NCBI RefSeq assembly: GCF_014268745.2
Contig: NZ_JABWRB020000001.1
Span: forward strand, 2,604,001 to 2,668,000
Reading direction: 5' to 3'
Source: Pseudomonas zanjanensis
Lineage (GTDB): Bacteria > Pseudomonadota > Gammaproteobacteria > Pseudomonadales > Pseudomonadaceae
DNA length: 64,000 bases
Shown in pieces: positions 16,498 to 25,972 of the stretch. The first letter of the stretch is position 1. The number at the start of each line of letters is the position of its first letter. The notes under the pieces are model-generated. The model made no database searches, was not told the DNA's origin, and saw nothing but the letters and a program-made list of their open reading frames with translations. The position numbers were made by a program, and so were the translations under genes.

Positions 16498-18873
16498 TCA
16501 ATGGGCAAACAATGAATTGCCCTTCTGCCCCGCCAGTTTTTCCGGCTTGATCAGGAACCGCGCCAAGGCCGGCAGCAGCCACAACGCACCAAACATGTTC
16601 CACAGCAACATGAACGTCAGCATCAAGCCCATGTCGGCCTGGAACTTGATGGCCGAGAAGATCCAGGTGCACACGCCGATAGCCAGGCACAAACCGGTGA
16701 ACAGCACCGCCTTGCCGGTGGATTTCAGCGTCTGGTAGTAAGCCTCCTGCAACGGCAAGCCGGCCCGCAGGAAACTCTCCAGGCGGCTGTAGATGTAGAT
16801 GCCGTAGTCCACGCCGATGCCCACGCCCAGGGCCACGACCGGCAAGGTCGCGACCTTCACGCCAATGCCCATGAAGGCCATCAATGCGTTGCCCAGCACC
16901 GAGGTCAGCACCAGCGGCAACACGATACACAGCGTCGCCGCCCAGGAACGGAAGGTGATCATGCACATGGTCGCCACGCAGATGTACACCAGGATCAGGA
17001 TGGTCAGTTCCGATTCCTTGATCACCTCGTTGGTGGCCGCCTCGATGCCGGCGTTACCGGCAGCCAGGATGAACTCCAGGCCATCGCGGTTGTTGTCCTT
17101 GGCAAAGTCCTGCACCGCCTTCACCGCGCGGTCCAGTGTCTCGGCCTTGTGATCGTTGAGGAACACCAGCACCGGCGCCAGGGAACAGCTGTTGTTGTAC
17201 AGGCCATCGGCCCGGGCGATGGAGTTGTTCAGCACATCAGGGTTGCGCGACAAGGTCTCCCACTTCAGGTTGCCCTCGTTCATGCCCTTGATCATTTGCT
17301 TGGACACGGTCACCAGGGAAATCGCCGACTGCACGCCCTCGGTGTTCTGCATCTTCCACATCAGCTCGTCGATCGGCGCCATGGCTTCATAGCGCGAGCA
17401 GCCTTCGGCCTTGGTCTTGACCATCACCACCAGCACATCGGAGCTGGTGGAATAGTTGCTGATGATGAAATTGTTGTCCTGGTTGTAGCGCGAATCCGGA
17501 CGCAGTTCCGGCGCGCCCTGGTCCAGGTCGCCGATCTTCAGGTTCTGGCTGTACCAGAGGCCACCGCCAAAGGCGATCACCGCCAGGGCAATGGACACCG
17601 GCGCAACCTTGGCGCTGGCGAAACTCGACAGCAGGCGCCAGAACGGGTGTTCACGGGTCGCGTCTTTCTTGCTGCGCTCGACCGCCCGCTTACTGATGCC
17701 GACGTAAGAGATCGCCACCGGCAGCAGGATCAGGTTGGTGAACACGATCACCGCCACGCCGATGGAGGCGCCGATGGCCAGTTCACGGATCACGCCGATG
17801 TCGATGATCAGCAAGGTGATGAAGCCCACGGCATCCGCCAGGATCGCGATCATCCCCGGCAGGAACAACTGGCGGAAGGTACGCCGCGCCGCCGTCAGGG
17901 CATTGTCCGCCTCGCTGGACTGCAAGGCGATGCCGTTGATCTTCTGCACGCCATGGGAAATGCCGATGGCGAAGATCAGGAACGGCACCAGCATCGAGTA
18001 CGGGTCAAGGCCAAAGCCGGCCGCATGCATCAGCCCCAACTGCCAGACTACCGCCACCAGGGTGGTGCTCAGCACCGCAACGGTGCTGCGCATGCAGTTG
18101 GTAAACCAGTACAGCAGGACCAAGGTGATGACGAAGGCCACGCCGAAGAACAGCACCACCATGACCAGGCCGTCGATCAAGTCGCCGACTTTCTTGGCGA
18201 AGCCGACGATATGGATCTGCACATTCGGGTTCTGGGCTTCGAACTTGTTGCGAATCTTGTCTTCAAGCTCATGGGAGAACTTGCGGTAGTCGAGGGCGAG
18301 CAACTTGCCCTGGTCCTGCGGGTCGGGATAGGACTCCAGCAATGGGATATCGATGATGCTCGACTTGAAGTCGTTGGCCACCAGGCGCCCGACCTGGCCG
18401 GACTTGAGCACGTTGTTGCGCAACAGGTCGAGGCTGTCGGCCGAGCCGTTATAGCTCTGGGGGATCACCTCGCCGCCGGCGAAGCCCTCCTCCGTCACTT
18501 CGGTCCAACGCACGCTGGGGCTCCACAACGACTTGAGCCCGGAACGATCGACACCGGAGATGTAGAACACCTCGTCATGGATCTGGCGCAGGGTCTCCAT
18601 GTAGTCCTTGGAGAAAATATCGCCGTTGGTGGCTTCCACGGAAATACGCACCGTGTTGCCCAGGTTCGCCAGGTCGTTGCGGTGCTCAAGCATCTTCTCG
18701 ATAAAAGGATGCTCGAGGGGAATCATTTTTTCGAAACTGGTGGAGGGACGGATCAGCGTGGCCTGCCAGAACAGGAAAACGCTGACCAGCAGGCAAATGA
18801 CGATTACTGCCGGGCGGTTGTTGAAAATCAGGCGCTCGAGAAACGTTGCCTTGTCTTGGTGATGACTGCTCAT
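16498..18873 (-). CDS. RND-superfamily (MMPL-type) lipid/hydrophobe exporter
   Basis: A 791-residue inner-membrane protein with two-fold RND symmetry. One helix lies near residues 25-45, then a large periplasmic loop, a helix bundle (about 230-400: LVMVVLFFGVAFVITLVLLY, SMLVPFLIFAIGISHGVQKI), a second loop, and a final bundle (ILILVYICVATMCMITFRSW, LPVVALGVGIGVDYGIYIYS). The GxxxD-type segments GISHGVQ and GIGVDYGIYIYSR are typical of MMPL/HpnN-like exporters of lipids or sterol-like molecules, not of AcrB-type drug pumps. It lies 43 bases downstream of a Ycf48-like gene, a pairing found beside DUF1302/DUF1329 lipid-handling genes in other pseudomonads; those partners are absent here. An AAGG box precedes the ATG. 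Substrate unknown. Confidence 0.88.
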   Translation of the reverse strand: MSSHHQDKATFLERLIFNNRPAVIVICLLVSVFLFWQATLIRPSTSFEKMIPLEHPFIEKMLEHRNDLANLGNTVRISVEATNGDIFSKDYMETLRQIHDEVFYISGVDRSGLKSLWSPSVRWTEVTEEGFAGGEVIPQSYNGSADSLDLLRNNVLKSGQVGRLVANDFKSSIIDIPLLESYPDPQDQGKLLALDYRKFSHELEDKIRNKFEAQNPNVQIHIVGFAKKVGDLIDGLVMVVLFFGVAFVITLVLLYWFTNCMRSTVAVLSTTLVAVVWQLGLMHAAGFGLDPYSMLVPFLIFAIGISHGVQKINGIALQSSEADNALTAARRTFRQLFLPGMIAILADAVGFITLLIIDIGVIRELAIGASIGVAVIVFTNLILLPVAISYVGISKRAVERSKKDATREHPFWRLLSSFASAKVAPVSIALAVIAFGGGLWYSQNLKIGDLDQGAPELRPDSRYNQDNNFIISNYSTSSDVLVVMVKTKAEGCSRYEAMAPIDELMWKMQNTEGVQSAISLVTVSKQMIKGMNEGNLKWETLSRNPDVLNNSIARADGLYNNSCSLAPVLVFLNDHKAETLDRAVKAVQDFAKDNNRDGLEFILAAGNAGIEAATNEVIKESELTILILVYICVATMCMITFRSWAATLCIVLPLVLTSVLGNALMAFMGIGVKVATLPVVALGVGIGVDYGIYIYSRLESFLRAGLPLQEAYYQTLKSTGKAVLFTGLCLAIGVCTWIFSAIKFQADMGLMLTFMLLWNMFGALWLLPALARFLIKPEKLAGQKGNSLFAH

Positions 18874-18916
18874 GGGGTCCGCCTTCTTGTTTTTATGCCC
18901 GTCTCGCAGGCCTGAC

Positions 18917-19969
18917 TCATTTGCTCAGTTCGGCGCCGGTGGACGTGGTGGCGCGCACGCCGCCTTGCCCCGCCAGGATCAGGTTGCCATTGCCTGCCGC
19001 CGTGACGGCCGCCACGGAGATTCGGTCCGGGCGGTTGAACACGCTGAAGGTCTCGCCATCGTCGGTGCTGCGCACCACGCTGCCGCCGTTGCCGACAATC
19101 ACGATGGAACCGTCCGCCAGCAACGTGGCGCCGGACAGGCCGAACTCCAGCGTTCCACGGGCGGCCTTGAGCTCGACTTGCTCCCAGGTGCCGCCAAAAT
19201 CGGTGGAACGGTACAGGTTGCCGCGCAAACCGTAGGCCAGCAGCGTCGAAGGCTGGGCGGTGCCGATGACACCGAACAGCGAGCCTTCGTACGGGCCTTC
19301 GACCTTTTCCCAGGTCTGGCCCCAGTCGGCGGAGCGGAACATGCTGCCGGCCTCGCCGACAATGAACAGCCCGGCGTCTTTCACGGCCGCGATCGCATTG
19401 AGGTGGAACTGGTCTTCGTTTTCGAGGCGGTCGCTGGCGTCTTCCCAGTGCTTGCCGCCGTCAGTGGTCTCGTACAACGCGCCATACGCACCCACGGCAA
19501 AACCATTGCCGGCGTCCTTGAACCAGACATCCAACAGCGGCGCTTCACGGGTGAGGTCTTCGAATTGCTTGGTCCAGGTGCTGCCGCCGTCAACACTGGC
19601 GAGGATTTGCGCGTCGTGCCCCACCGCCCAGCCGTGCTTGTCGTCAACGAAAAAGACTGCGGTGAGCAGTTGGCGGGTCGGCACCTTGGCCTGAGTCCAG
19701 GAAGTGCCCTGGTCATCGGAATAGACAATGTGCCCCCGATCACCGACCGCCACCAGGCGCTGGCCCGCGTGGGCCACATCGAGCATCAGGGTTTTGCTGG
19801 CCTTGGCCGATTCGACGGAATAGATGACATCGGACGTCGACGCCGCAACGGCCATCACCGGTGCCGACAACACCGCAGAGCCCAGCAGCGACAGCGCCGA
19901 AGCCAGCAGCGCGACTCTGCGCAGCAGCGGCGGCCGGCAGCGGCCCACAGCCATGACAGGCTCATTCAT
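18917..19969 (-). CDS. Ycf48-like BNR-repeat exported protein
   Basis: A 350-residue beta-propeller made of Asp-box/BNR-like repeats: VYSDDQGTSWTQ-like, ASVDGGSTWTKQF, YETTDGGKHWEDA, FRSADWGQTWEKV, YRSTDFGGTWEQV and VRSTDDGETFSV. This is the fold of photosystem II assembly factor Ycf48, used in non-photosynthetic bacteria as a periplasmic accessory of RND/MMPL exporters. The N-terminus (RRVALLASALSLLGSAVLSA) is a signal peptide. The start at 19969 follows a GGGGGAAAGG purine stretch; an upstream in-frame ATG at 19984 has no ribosome site. It is co-transcribed with the RND gene 43 bases downstream and probably works with it in the envelope. Confidence 0.83.
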   Translation of the reverse strand: MNEPVMAVGRCRPPLLRRVALLASALSLLGSAVLSAPVMAVAASTSDVIYSVESAKASKTLMLDVAHAGQRLVAVGDRGHIVYSDDQGTSWTQAKVPTRQLLTAVFFVDDKHGWAVGHDAQILASVDGGSTWTKQFEDLTREAPLLDVWFKDAGNGFAVGAYGALYETTDGGKHWEDASDRLENEDQFHLNAIAAVKDAGLFIVGEAGSMFRSADWGQTWEKVEGPYEGSLFGVIGTAQPSTLLAYGLRGNLYRSTDFGGTWEQVELKAARGTLEFGLSGATLLADGSIVIVGNGGSVVRSTDDGETFSVFNRPDRISVAAVTAAGNGNLILAGQGGVRATTSTGAELSK

Positions 19970-20327
19970 AGACCTTTCCCCCATTATTATTGTTATGGCT
20001 TGGTACGTTGCCGGTCTTGGAGCATAGTCCTGAAACCTGCAATCTAGAGCCACTTCGGAAGCTGGCGTTATCCTATCGGGCTTTCGAAAGGTCTGACAAT
20101 CGACGCCGCGTTATCTTTTGTTAACCGGGGGGATATCGATCAAGGGTGAATCAGAAGACATTCGTGAGGGTGATGGATGTGGCGAGGGAGCTTGCTCCCG
20201 CTGGAGGCCGAAGGACTCCCTGATCTTGGTTCGCACGCCTTCTCTGGCGAAATGAATCAAGATCGGGCCTGCTTCGCAGGCCAGCGGGAGCAAGCTCCCT
20301 CGCCACAAAAGGCAGCGCCAAGCCTGT
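19970..20327. other. Intergenic region between pepN end and the Ycf48-like gene
   Basis: 358 bases without a convincing gene. The part next to the Ycf48-like start (about 19970-20110) should hold its leftward promoter. The rest contains a family A REP doublet (20178-20307). No RNA gene or further coding signal was seen. Confidence 0.6.
20178..20307. repeat. REP doublet, family A, long loop
   Basis: Arms TGTGGCGAGGGAGCTTGCTC and reverse complement, 130 bases overall, just downstream of pepN. The loop carries CCTGCTTCGCAGG, another inner palindrome. Confidence 0.9.
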
Positions 20328-22985
20328 TTACGCCAAGCTCTTGCTCACCACCTCGAACACATCGGCGGAAAGCCCGCCGGACGCGAGGATGCGTTCCAGC
20401 TCGGCTTTCATTAGCGCCTGGCGGGCGCTGTCGTATTTGCGCCAGCGGGTCAGCGGGGCCAGTTGTCGCGAGGCGATCTGCGGGTTGAAGCCATTGAGCT
20501 GGATGACCAGGTCCGCCAGGAAGCGATAACCCGAGCCGTCGGCGGCATGGAAGTTGATCAGGTTCTGCCCGGCAAACGCACCGATCAGGGCCCGCACCTT
20601 GTTCGGGTTCTTGATGTTGAACGCCGGGTGCTCCATCAGCGCCTTGACCCGCGCCAGTCCACCCGGCAATGGGCTGCCGGCCTGGACGCTGAACCACTGG
20701 TCCATGACCAACGGATTGCCCTTGAAGTTTTCCGCGAACACTTCCAGTGCCTTGGCCTTCTCGGTCTCGAATGGCGAGTTGACCAGCACCGCCAGCGCAG
20801 TCAGGCGCTCGGTCATGTTGTCGGCGGTGTCGAATTGATCCAAGGTCGCACTCAGCACTTCCGGCTTGTCGGTCAGCATCAGATACGACAACGCAATATT
20901 TTGCAGCGCGCGGCGGGCGAAATGCTCGGCCTCGGCCATGTATGGCGTGCGTTTCGACAGGTCGCGATTGGCTTCATAACGCAGCCACAGGCCTTCAAAC
21001 AGGTTCTCGGCCAACTGCTGGCGGGCGAACTCACGGGCGACGTGGATCGCCTCGACGTCGGCCACTTCGCTGATTTCCGTCAGGTAGGCTTCGCTTGGCA
21101 GCGAGAGCATTTCCGCGACCATGGCCTGGTCCAGGGATTCGTCCGACAGTACGCTGCGCAGCGCACTGACCAGGCGCGGATCCAGCGTCAGGCTGGCGCC
21201 CTGCTGATGCTGGGCGATCAGTTCCTGCAACACCTGCACCGACAACTGCTGGCCGGCATCCCACCGGTTGAAGCCGTCGCTGTCGTGTTGCATCAGGAAC
21301 ATCAACTGGTCGCGGTTGTACGGGAAGCTCAGTTTCACCGGCGCCGAGAACCCACGCAGCAACGAAGGCAGCGGTTGTTCAGGGATATCGACGAAGGTGA
21401 AGGTCTGCTCGGCCTCGGTCACCGAGATGACCCGGGACGTACCGTTTGCCGCCGCTTCACCGGCCAGGCGCAACGGGATCTCGGCGCCCTGGCTGTCCAG
21501 CAGGCCAAGCTCCACGGGAATCACGAACGGCAGTTTTTCCATCTTGTCCGGGGTCGGCGGACAGCTCTGGCGGAAGGTCAGGCTGTAGGTCTTGGCGGCG
21601 GCGTCGTAGGACTCGCCCACCGCCAGCCGTGGTGTACCGGCCTGGCTGTACCAGCGCTTGAACTGGGTCAGGTCGACGCCATTGGCATCTTCCATGGCCT
21701 TGATGAAATCGTCACAGGTCACGGCCTGGCCGTCGTGGCGTTCGAAGTACAGGTCGCTGCCCTTGCGAAAGCCCTCAGGCCCCAGCAACGTGTGGATCAT
21801 GCCAACCACTTCCGAGCCCTTTTCGTACACGGTCAAGGTGTAGAAGTTGGAGATCTCGATGAAGCTGTCCGGGCGAACCGGGTGGGCCATCGGGCCGGCG
21901 TCTTCGGCAAACTGATGGGTGCGCAGGTAGGCCACGTCCTGGATACGCTTGACGGTGGCCGAGTTCATGTCCGCCGAGAACCCGGCGTCGCGGAACACCG
22001 TGAAGCCTTCCTTGAGCGACAGTTGGAACCAGTCGCGGCAGGTCACGCGGTTGCCCGACCAGTTGTGGAAATACTCGTGGGCAACGATCGCTTCTACCCG
22101 TTGGTGCGCGGCATCGGTGGCGGTTTCGGCGCGGGCCAGCACGGCGCTGGAGTTGAAGATGTTGAGGCCCTTGTTCTCCATGGCGCCCATGTTGAAATCG
22201 TTGACCGCGACGATCATGAAGATGTCCAGGTCGTACTCGCGCCCGTACACCTCTTCGTCCCAGCGCATCGACTTCTTCAGGCTGGTCATGGCGTGCTGGC
22301 ACTTGTCGATGTTTTCCGGCTCGACATAGATGCGTAGCGCCACGGTGCGCTCGCTCAGGGTGGTGAAAGTGTCTTCGACGCACCACAAGTCACCGGCCAC
22401 CAGGGCAAACAGGTAGGCCGGTTTCTTGAACGGGTCTTCCCAGGTCGCCCAGTGCCGGCCGTCTTCGCCGGGGCCGCTGGCAATCGGGTTGCCGTTGGAC
22501 AGCAGCACCGGATAGCTGTGCTGCTCGGCCACCACGGTGGTGGTGAACTTGCTCATCACGTCCGGGCGGTCGAGGTAATAAGTGATCTTGCGGAACCCTT
22601 CTGCCTCGCACTGGGTGCAGAACATGCTGCCGGACTTGTACAGGCCTTCCAGGGCGGTGTTGGTTTCCGGATGGATCCGCACGGTGGTGTCGAGCGTAAA
22701 GGCCTGGGCCTTGGGCTGCAACGTCAGGTGGCTATCGTCCAGCTGATAATCGCCCTGCCTCAGGTCGGCATCGTCGAGCTTGAGCGAGACCAGTTCCAGG
22801 TGCTGGCCATCGAGCACCAGCGGCGGCAGCCCGGCGCCGCGCTCGGGGTTGCGGCGCATCACCAGTTGCGCATGGACCAGGCTGTGGTCCTCGAACAACT
22901 CGAAGGTCAGGTGTGTTTCATCGATCAGGTACTCGGGGGCCTGATAATCCTTGAGGTAAATCATCTTCGGTTGTTCGGTGCGCAT
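20328..22985 (-). CDS. pepN: Aminopeptidase N (M1 family)
   Basis: An 885-residue zinc aminopeptidase of the cytosol that trims N-terminal residues from peptides. The zinc motif is HEYFHNWSGNRVT with His303, Glu304 and His307; the substrate-binding GAMENKGLNIFNS block lies about 35 residues earlier. Length and the C-terminal helical domain match proteobacterial PepN. An AAGGA box lies 8 bases before the ATG. It is the last gene of a leftward operon that begins at nadK, and follows the DUF2797 gene by 13 bases. The same order (nadK, phosphoesterase, glpG, DUF1315, DUF2797, pepN) is known in P. aeruginosa. Confidence 0.97.
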   Translation of the reverse strand: MRTEQPKMIYLKDYQAPEYLIDETHLTFELFEDHSLVHAQLVMRRNPERGAGLPPLVLDGQHLELVSLKLDDADLRQGDYQLDDSHLTLQPKAQAFTLDTTVRIHPETNTALEGLYKSGSMFCTQCEAEGFRKITYYLDRPDVMSKFTTTVVAEQHSYPVLLSNGNPIASGPGEDGRHWATWEDPFKKPAYLFALVAGDLWCVEDTFTTLSERTVALRIYVEPENIDKCQHAMTSLKKSMRWDEEVYGREYDLDIFMIVAVNDFNMGAMENKGLNIFNSSAVLARAETATDAAHQRVEAIVAHEYFHNWSGNRVTCRDWFQLSLKEGFTVFRDAGFSADMNSATVKRIQDVAYLRTHQFAEDAGPMAHPVRPDSFIEISNFYTLTVYEKGSEVVGMIHTLLGPEGFRKGSDLYFERHDGQAVTCDDFIKAMEDANGVDLTQFKRWYSQAGTPRLAVGESYDAAAKTYSLTFRQSCPPTPDKMEKLPFVIPVELGLLDSQGAEIPLRLAGEAAANGTSRVISVTEAEQTFTFVDIPEQPLPSLLRGFSAPVKLSFPYNRDQLMFLMQHDSDGFNRWDAGQQLSVQVLQELIAQHQQGASLTLDPRLVSALRSVLSDESLDQAMVAEMLSLPSEAYLTEISEVADVEAIHVAREFARQQLAENLFEGLWLRYEANRDLSKRTPYMAEAEHFARRALQNIALSYLMLTDKPEVLSATLDQFDTADNMTERLTALAVLVNSPFETEKAKALEVFAENFKGNPLVMDQWFSVQAGSPLPGGLARVKALMEHPAFNIKNPNKVRALIGAFAGQNLINFHAADGSGYRFLADLVIQLNGFNPQIASRQLAPLTRWRKYDSARQALMKAELERILASGGLSADVFEVVSKSLA

Positions 22986-22998
22986 GGGTCGAATCCTT

Positions 22999-23829
22999 CT
23001 ACTGATGCACGGCGAGCTGGTAGGCCGTGTATTTACGAATGTTGATCACGCCGGTGTCGAAAATCAGGTACTGGCCCTTGATCCCCAGCAGCGTGCCCTC
23101 GGCGATCGGGTTCTTGTCCAGGTTGAAGCTGACGATTTTGGTCGGGTATTGCTCCACCGGATAACGGATCTCGATGGGTTCGACGTCCGCTATGGTCTGG
23201 ATCGCTTGCAGGCCGAATCGTTCCTGCAAGCCCTGCAATCCCTGGGCGCAGCTGTCGAACAGCGCGTCGCGGATCGCCGGCAAATCCACCGCCGCCGCGT
23301 CGCCCTTGAGCAAGGCGCGCCAGTTGGTCTTGTCCGCTACCTGGCTGCGAAACAGGTCTTCGACGAAGCCCGACTGCTGGCGGGTGGCGACGCGCAGGAT
23401 CGGCAGCGCCTGGCTCGCGCCCTGGTCGAGCCAGCGGGTCGGCAACTGGGTGGCACGGGTGATGCCGACTTTCACGCCCGAGGAGTTGGCCAGGTAGACC
23501 ACATGATCGGTCATGCAGAACTGCTCGCCCCAGGCCGGATCACGGCACGTGCCCGCGTCGAAATGGCAACGCTCGGGGCTCATGATGCACAGGTCGCACT
23601 GGGCCAGCTTGGTCATGCACGGGTAGCAATAACCCTGGCTGAAGCTGGTCTTGGTCCGGCGCCCGCAATGGGTGCAGTGGATCGCACCGAGGTATTCCAG
23701 GCGGATCGTGCTGCCGATCAATGGATTGACCGGCACCTCGACCTCGCCCAGGCGAAAGGCGTATTGAACAGTCGGCCCGTCAAGGCGCGCCGACATCTTG
23801 CTGATTGCACCGCGGCCAATCTCGATCAA
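22999..23829 (-). CDS. DUF2797 protein (zinc-ribbon-like, unknown function)
   Basis: A 276-residue protein matching DUF2797. A cysteine-rich region (CTHCGRRTKTSFSQGYCYPC, then AQCDLC and a later CRDPAWGEQFC) suggests bound zinc. Later blocks include DHVVYLANSSGVKVGITRAT, reminiscent of a GIY-YIG-like strand-turn. The likely start is a TTG at 23829 giving MIEIGRGAISKM: this TTG overlaps the stop of the DUF1315 gene (TTGA), giving 276 residues, a length I consider typical. Longer readings run antisense-like through the upstream gene. There is no separate ribosome site, so translational coupling is expected. Function unknown. Confidence 0.85.
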   Translation of the reverse strand: MIEIGRGAISKMSARLDGPTVQYAFRLGEVEVPVNPLIGSTIRLEYLGAIHCTHCGRRTKTSFSQGYCYPCMTKLAQCDLCIMSPERCHFDAGTCRDPAWGEQFCMTDHVVYLANSSGVKVGITRATQLPTRWLDQGASQALPILRVATRQQSGFVEDLFRSQVADKTNWRALLKGDAAAVDLPAIRDALFDSCAQGLQGLQERFGLQAIQTIADVEPIEIRYPVEQYPTKIVSFNLDKNPIAEGTLLGIKGQYLIFDTGVINIRKYTAYQLAVHQ

Positions 23830-24086
23830 TGGATGGCGTCCGACTTGAACAGGATATTCGGAACGATGGTGGCTTTCGACTGGCACTCCTGCGGTCCCAT
23901 GTAGCCGGTGCGCTCTTCTTCGGGCAGGTTCTGGATTTCCCAGGCGATCATCGCCTGCAAGGACAGTTCGCGCTGCTCGGCGGTGAGCTTGTTGCCATCG
24001 GCCCATTTACCGATTTCCACGGCAAGCTTCAGGCTGCGGTAGATGTCGGGGGTGATGTTCTGGATCATTTCGTTGAAGGAAGACAT
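23826..24086 (-). CDS. DUF1315 family small protein
   Basis: An 86-residue protein (MSSFNEMIQNITPDIYRSLK...) matching DUF1315/YeaC-like proteins, conserved in gammaproteobacteria and lacking a known role. The sequence is soluble and mostly helical, with a conserved WADGNKLTAEQRE segment and MIAWEIQNLPEEERTGYM. The start at 24086 has a GGAGA box 4 bases upstream. Its TGA overlaps the TTG of the DUF2797 gene, so the two proteins are made together and may cooperate. Confidence 0.88.
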   Translation of the reverse strand: MSSFNEMIQNITPDIYRSLKLAVEIGKWADGNKLTAEQRELSLQAMIAWEIQNLPEEERTGYMGPQECQSKATIVPNILFKSDAIH

Positions 24087-24131
24087 GGGTTCTCCGCGCA
24101 ATCGCGCATTCTCAAAAGACACAGGTGCCGG

Positions 24132-25004
24132 TCAAAGGGCCATTTTACGGCGAGCGAACAGCCCGCCCAATAACCCAGTGAAGCAGCCGACGAGCAGCCC
24201 GCCGACGTGGGCCGCGTTGGCGATCTCACCAAAACCGATCAGCGAAACCAGCCCGGACAGGCACAGCAGCAACCACACCAGCATCATCACCAGCACCCCG
24301 CGGGGCAAGTGATAGGCCGGGTTCGGCGCGAGCAGTTGGTAGATCCAGCAATGGCCCAGCAGGCCGTACAACACCCCGGACAATCCGCCGAACAGCGTCG
24401 CACCGCTGAAAAAGTACTGGGCGAAATTGGAGACAAGGCTGAACAGCAATGTCAGCCCTAATAAGTTGATACCACCCTGGCGCGCTTCGATCCGCCGCCC
24501 CAGCTCCCAATACCACATGCCGTTCATGGCGATGTGCAGGAAACCGAAGTGGATCAGCATCGGCGTCACCAGGCGCCACCACTGTCCCGCCGCCAGGCTG
24601 TCGGCCAATGGCGTGAACTGGATGTAGTCGCCAACGACGCGGAACTCGAGGAAGGTCAGCCAGCGCAGGGTCTCAAGATTGTCTCCCAGCAGGGTGACCG
24701 CGCTGACGATCAGGCTCAGCAACAGCACCACGGCCGTCACTGGGCTGCGAACCAGTTGCTGGACGAACCCCGCGCGCCGGGACGTGCTGGCGGTGTCCGG
24801 CAGTTCCAGTTGCTGATCGGGATCGCCAGCAGGAAAACGCGCGTACAACGAACGCACGTCCTCACTGATCTCGTCCGGCACCCAAAGCACCTGCTCGCCC
24901 GCCTCTTCGCTGACGCGATGGGGCACCTGCATGCGTTGCAGCAGCTTGACGAAGCCGCTCAGGTCCACTGCCAGGGGCAGGCGCAAAACCGCGACAGCAC
25001 TCAT
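24132..25004 (-). CDS. glpG: Rhomboid-family intramembrane serine protease GlpG
   Basis: A 290-residue rhomboid protease that cleaves within or next to membrane helices of substrates. A soluble N-terminal domain (about 1-95) precedes six membrane helices. The catalytic dyad is Ser209 in GLSGVLYG and His266 in NAAHVGG; the L1-loop WR motif is in GQWWRLVTPMLIHFGFLHIAMN. The start at 25004 has a GGAGG box and overlaps the phosphoesterase stop by 4 bp (ATGA). Physiological substrates in pseudomonads are poorly known. Confidence 0.93.
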   Translation of the reverse strand: MSAVAVLRLPLAVDLSGFVKLLQRMQVPHRVSEEAGEQVLWVPDEISEDVRSLYARFPAGDPDQQLELPDTASTSRRAGFVQQLVRSPVTAVVLLLSLIVSAVTLLGDNLETLRWLTFLEFRVVGDYIQFTPLADSLAAGQWWRLVTPMLIHFGFLHIAMNGMWYWELGRRIEARQGGINLLGLTLLFSLVSNFAQYFFSGATLFGGLSGVLYGLLGHCWIYQLLAPNPAYHLPRGVLVMMLVWLLLCLSGLVSLIGFGEIANAAHVGGLLVGCFTGLLGGLFARRKMAL

Positions 25005-25972
25005 TGCACCACCTCCGGCCGTTCGACATCGACCCAGACGAACTTGTGCGGATCCAGGCGGGTTTCCTGGTCGAGGCGATAAGCGACCAGCTTGCCGTAG
25101 AGCACCGCACTGTAGTCCAGGCAGGCCAGGTTCGGGCGGATTGGCGCGGGTTTGCCGCTGCGCCAATAATGGCCTACGAACAACAGCGGCTCATCGACGC
25201 CATAACGCAGCAGGTTGTTTTTTTCGTCCGGCGACAGCGGCGTGCGGGCGACCGGCTCCGGCAAGGCGTCGGGCTGGAACACGATGTCGCCGTAGGTCTG
25301 CGGGTTGTCTTCCCAGAACTTGGTACGGAAAAACGAACGGGTCAGGCCATCGCCACCGGTCAGTGTCAGGCCGTGGGGCAGGCGCATGTCCGTGCCGCGC
25401 AGCAAGCGATCGAACACCGTGCAGGCGAAACTGCCCGACTCGGCCGAGGCCTGGAGAAAATGCTCGTCGATACAACCGTCCGGGAACAAACCCCGCAGCG
25501 GTTCGATCAGGCCCGCATCCCAACAGGCATGCACGACCCGGAAACGGCCGGCGTCGACGAACAACGGCAGCTCATAGAACCATTTGAGAAAGTCATGCCA
25601 GTCGCCGGGATGCTGCTCGAACTGGGTCAGGGTCTCGTTGAGCAGGCGGGCATGGCGCGGCGTGTGTTCGCGCACGTAGCGCTGGCCGCTGCCCGGCAAT
25701 GCCGGTGTGCTCCAGCCCAGGGCGTTGAACTCGTGGTTGCCCATGATGCACAGCGCCTGGCCGGCCACGACCATGTCATGGACGATGTGCAGCGCCTCGC
25801 GAATCCGCGGGCCACGGTCGATGATGTCCCCCAGGAACACGGCCATGCGCGACGGATGCCGCCAGACCCCGCCCTGCTTGTGGTAACCGAGTCGGTCCAG
25901 CAGGTGTTCCAGGGTCAGGGCGCATCCGTGCACGTCACCGATCAAATCGTAACTGCGCGCAGGATCGAGCAT
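25001..25972 (-). CDS. Metallophosphoesterase (PrpE/ApaH-like)
   Basis: A 323-residue calcineurin-like phosphoesterase. All metal-binding blocks are present: GDVHG near residue 12, FLGDIIDRGP, IMGNHEFNALG, the His in VVHACWD, and FVGHYWRSGK. The layout resembles the PrpE/ApaH group that acts on phosphoproteins or dinucleoside polyphosphates; the substrate is not determined by sequence. The ATG overlaps the nadK stop by one base (TGATG), and its own stop overlaps the glpG start by 4 bp, so nadK, this gene and glpG are tightly coupled. Confidence 0.9.
   Translation of the reverse strand: MLDPARSYDLIGDVHGCALTLEHLLDRLGYHKQGGVWRHPSRMAVFLGDIIDRGPRIREALHIVHDMVVAGQALCIMGNHEFNALGWSTPALPGSGQRYVREHTPRHARLLNETLTQFEQHPGDWHDFLKWFYELPLFVDAGRFRVVHACWDAGLIEPLRGLFPDGCIDEHFLQASAESGSFACTVFDRLLRGTDMRLPHGLTLTGGDGLTRSFFRTKFWEDNPQTYGDIVFQPDALPEPVARTPLSPDEKNNLLRYGVDEPLLFVGHYWRSGKPAPIRPNLACLDYSAVLYGKLVAYRLDQETRLDPHKFVWVDVERPEVVQ

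Noticed and set aside
17149..18915. A 588-residue plus-strand frame opposite the RND gene, and a 638-residue minus frame at 8691-10607
   Set aside because: Both are antisense shadows of conserved enzymes or transporters, with His/Gln/Arg-rich translations.
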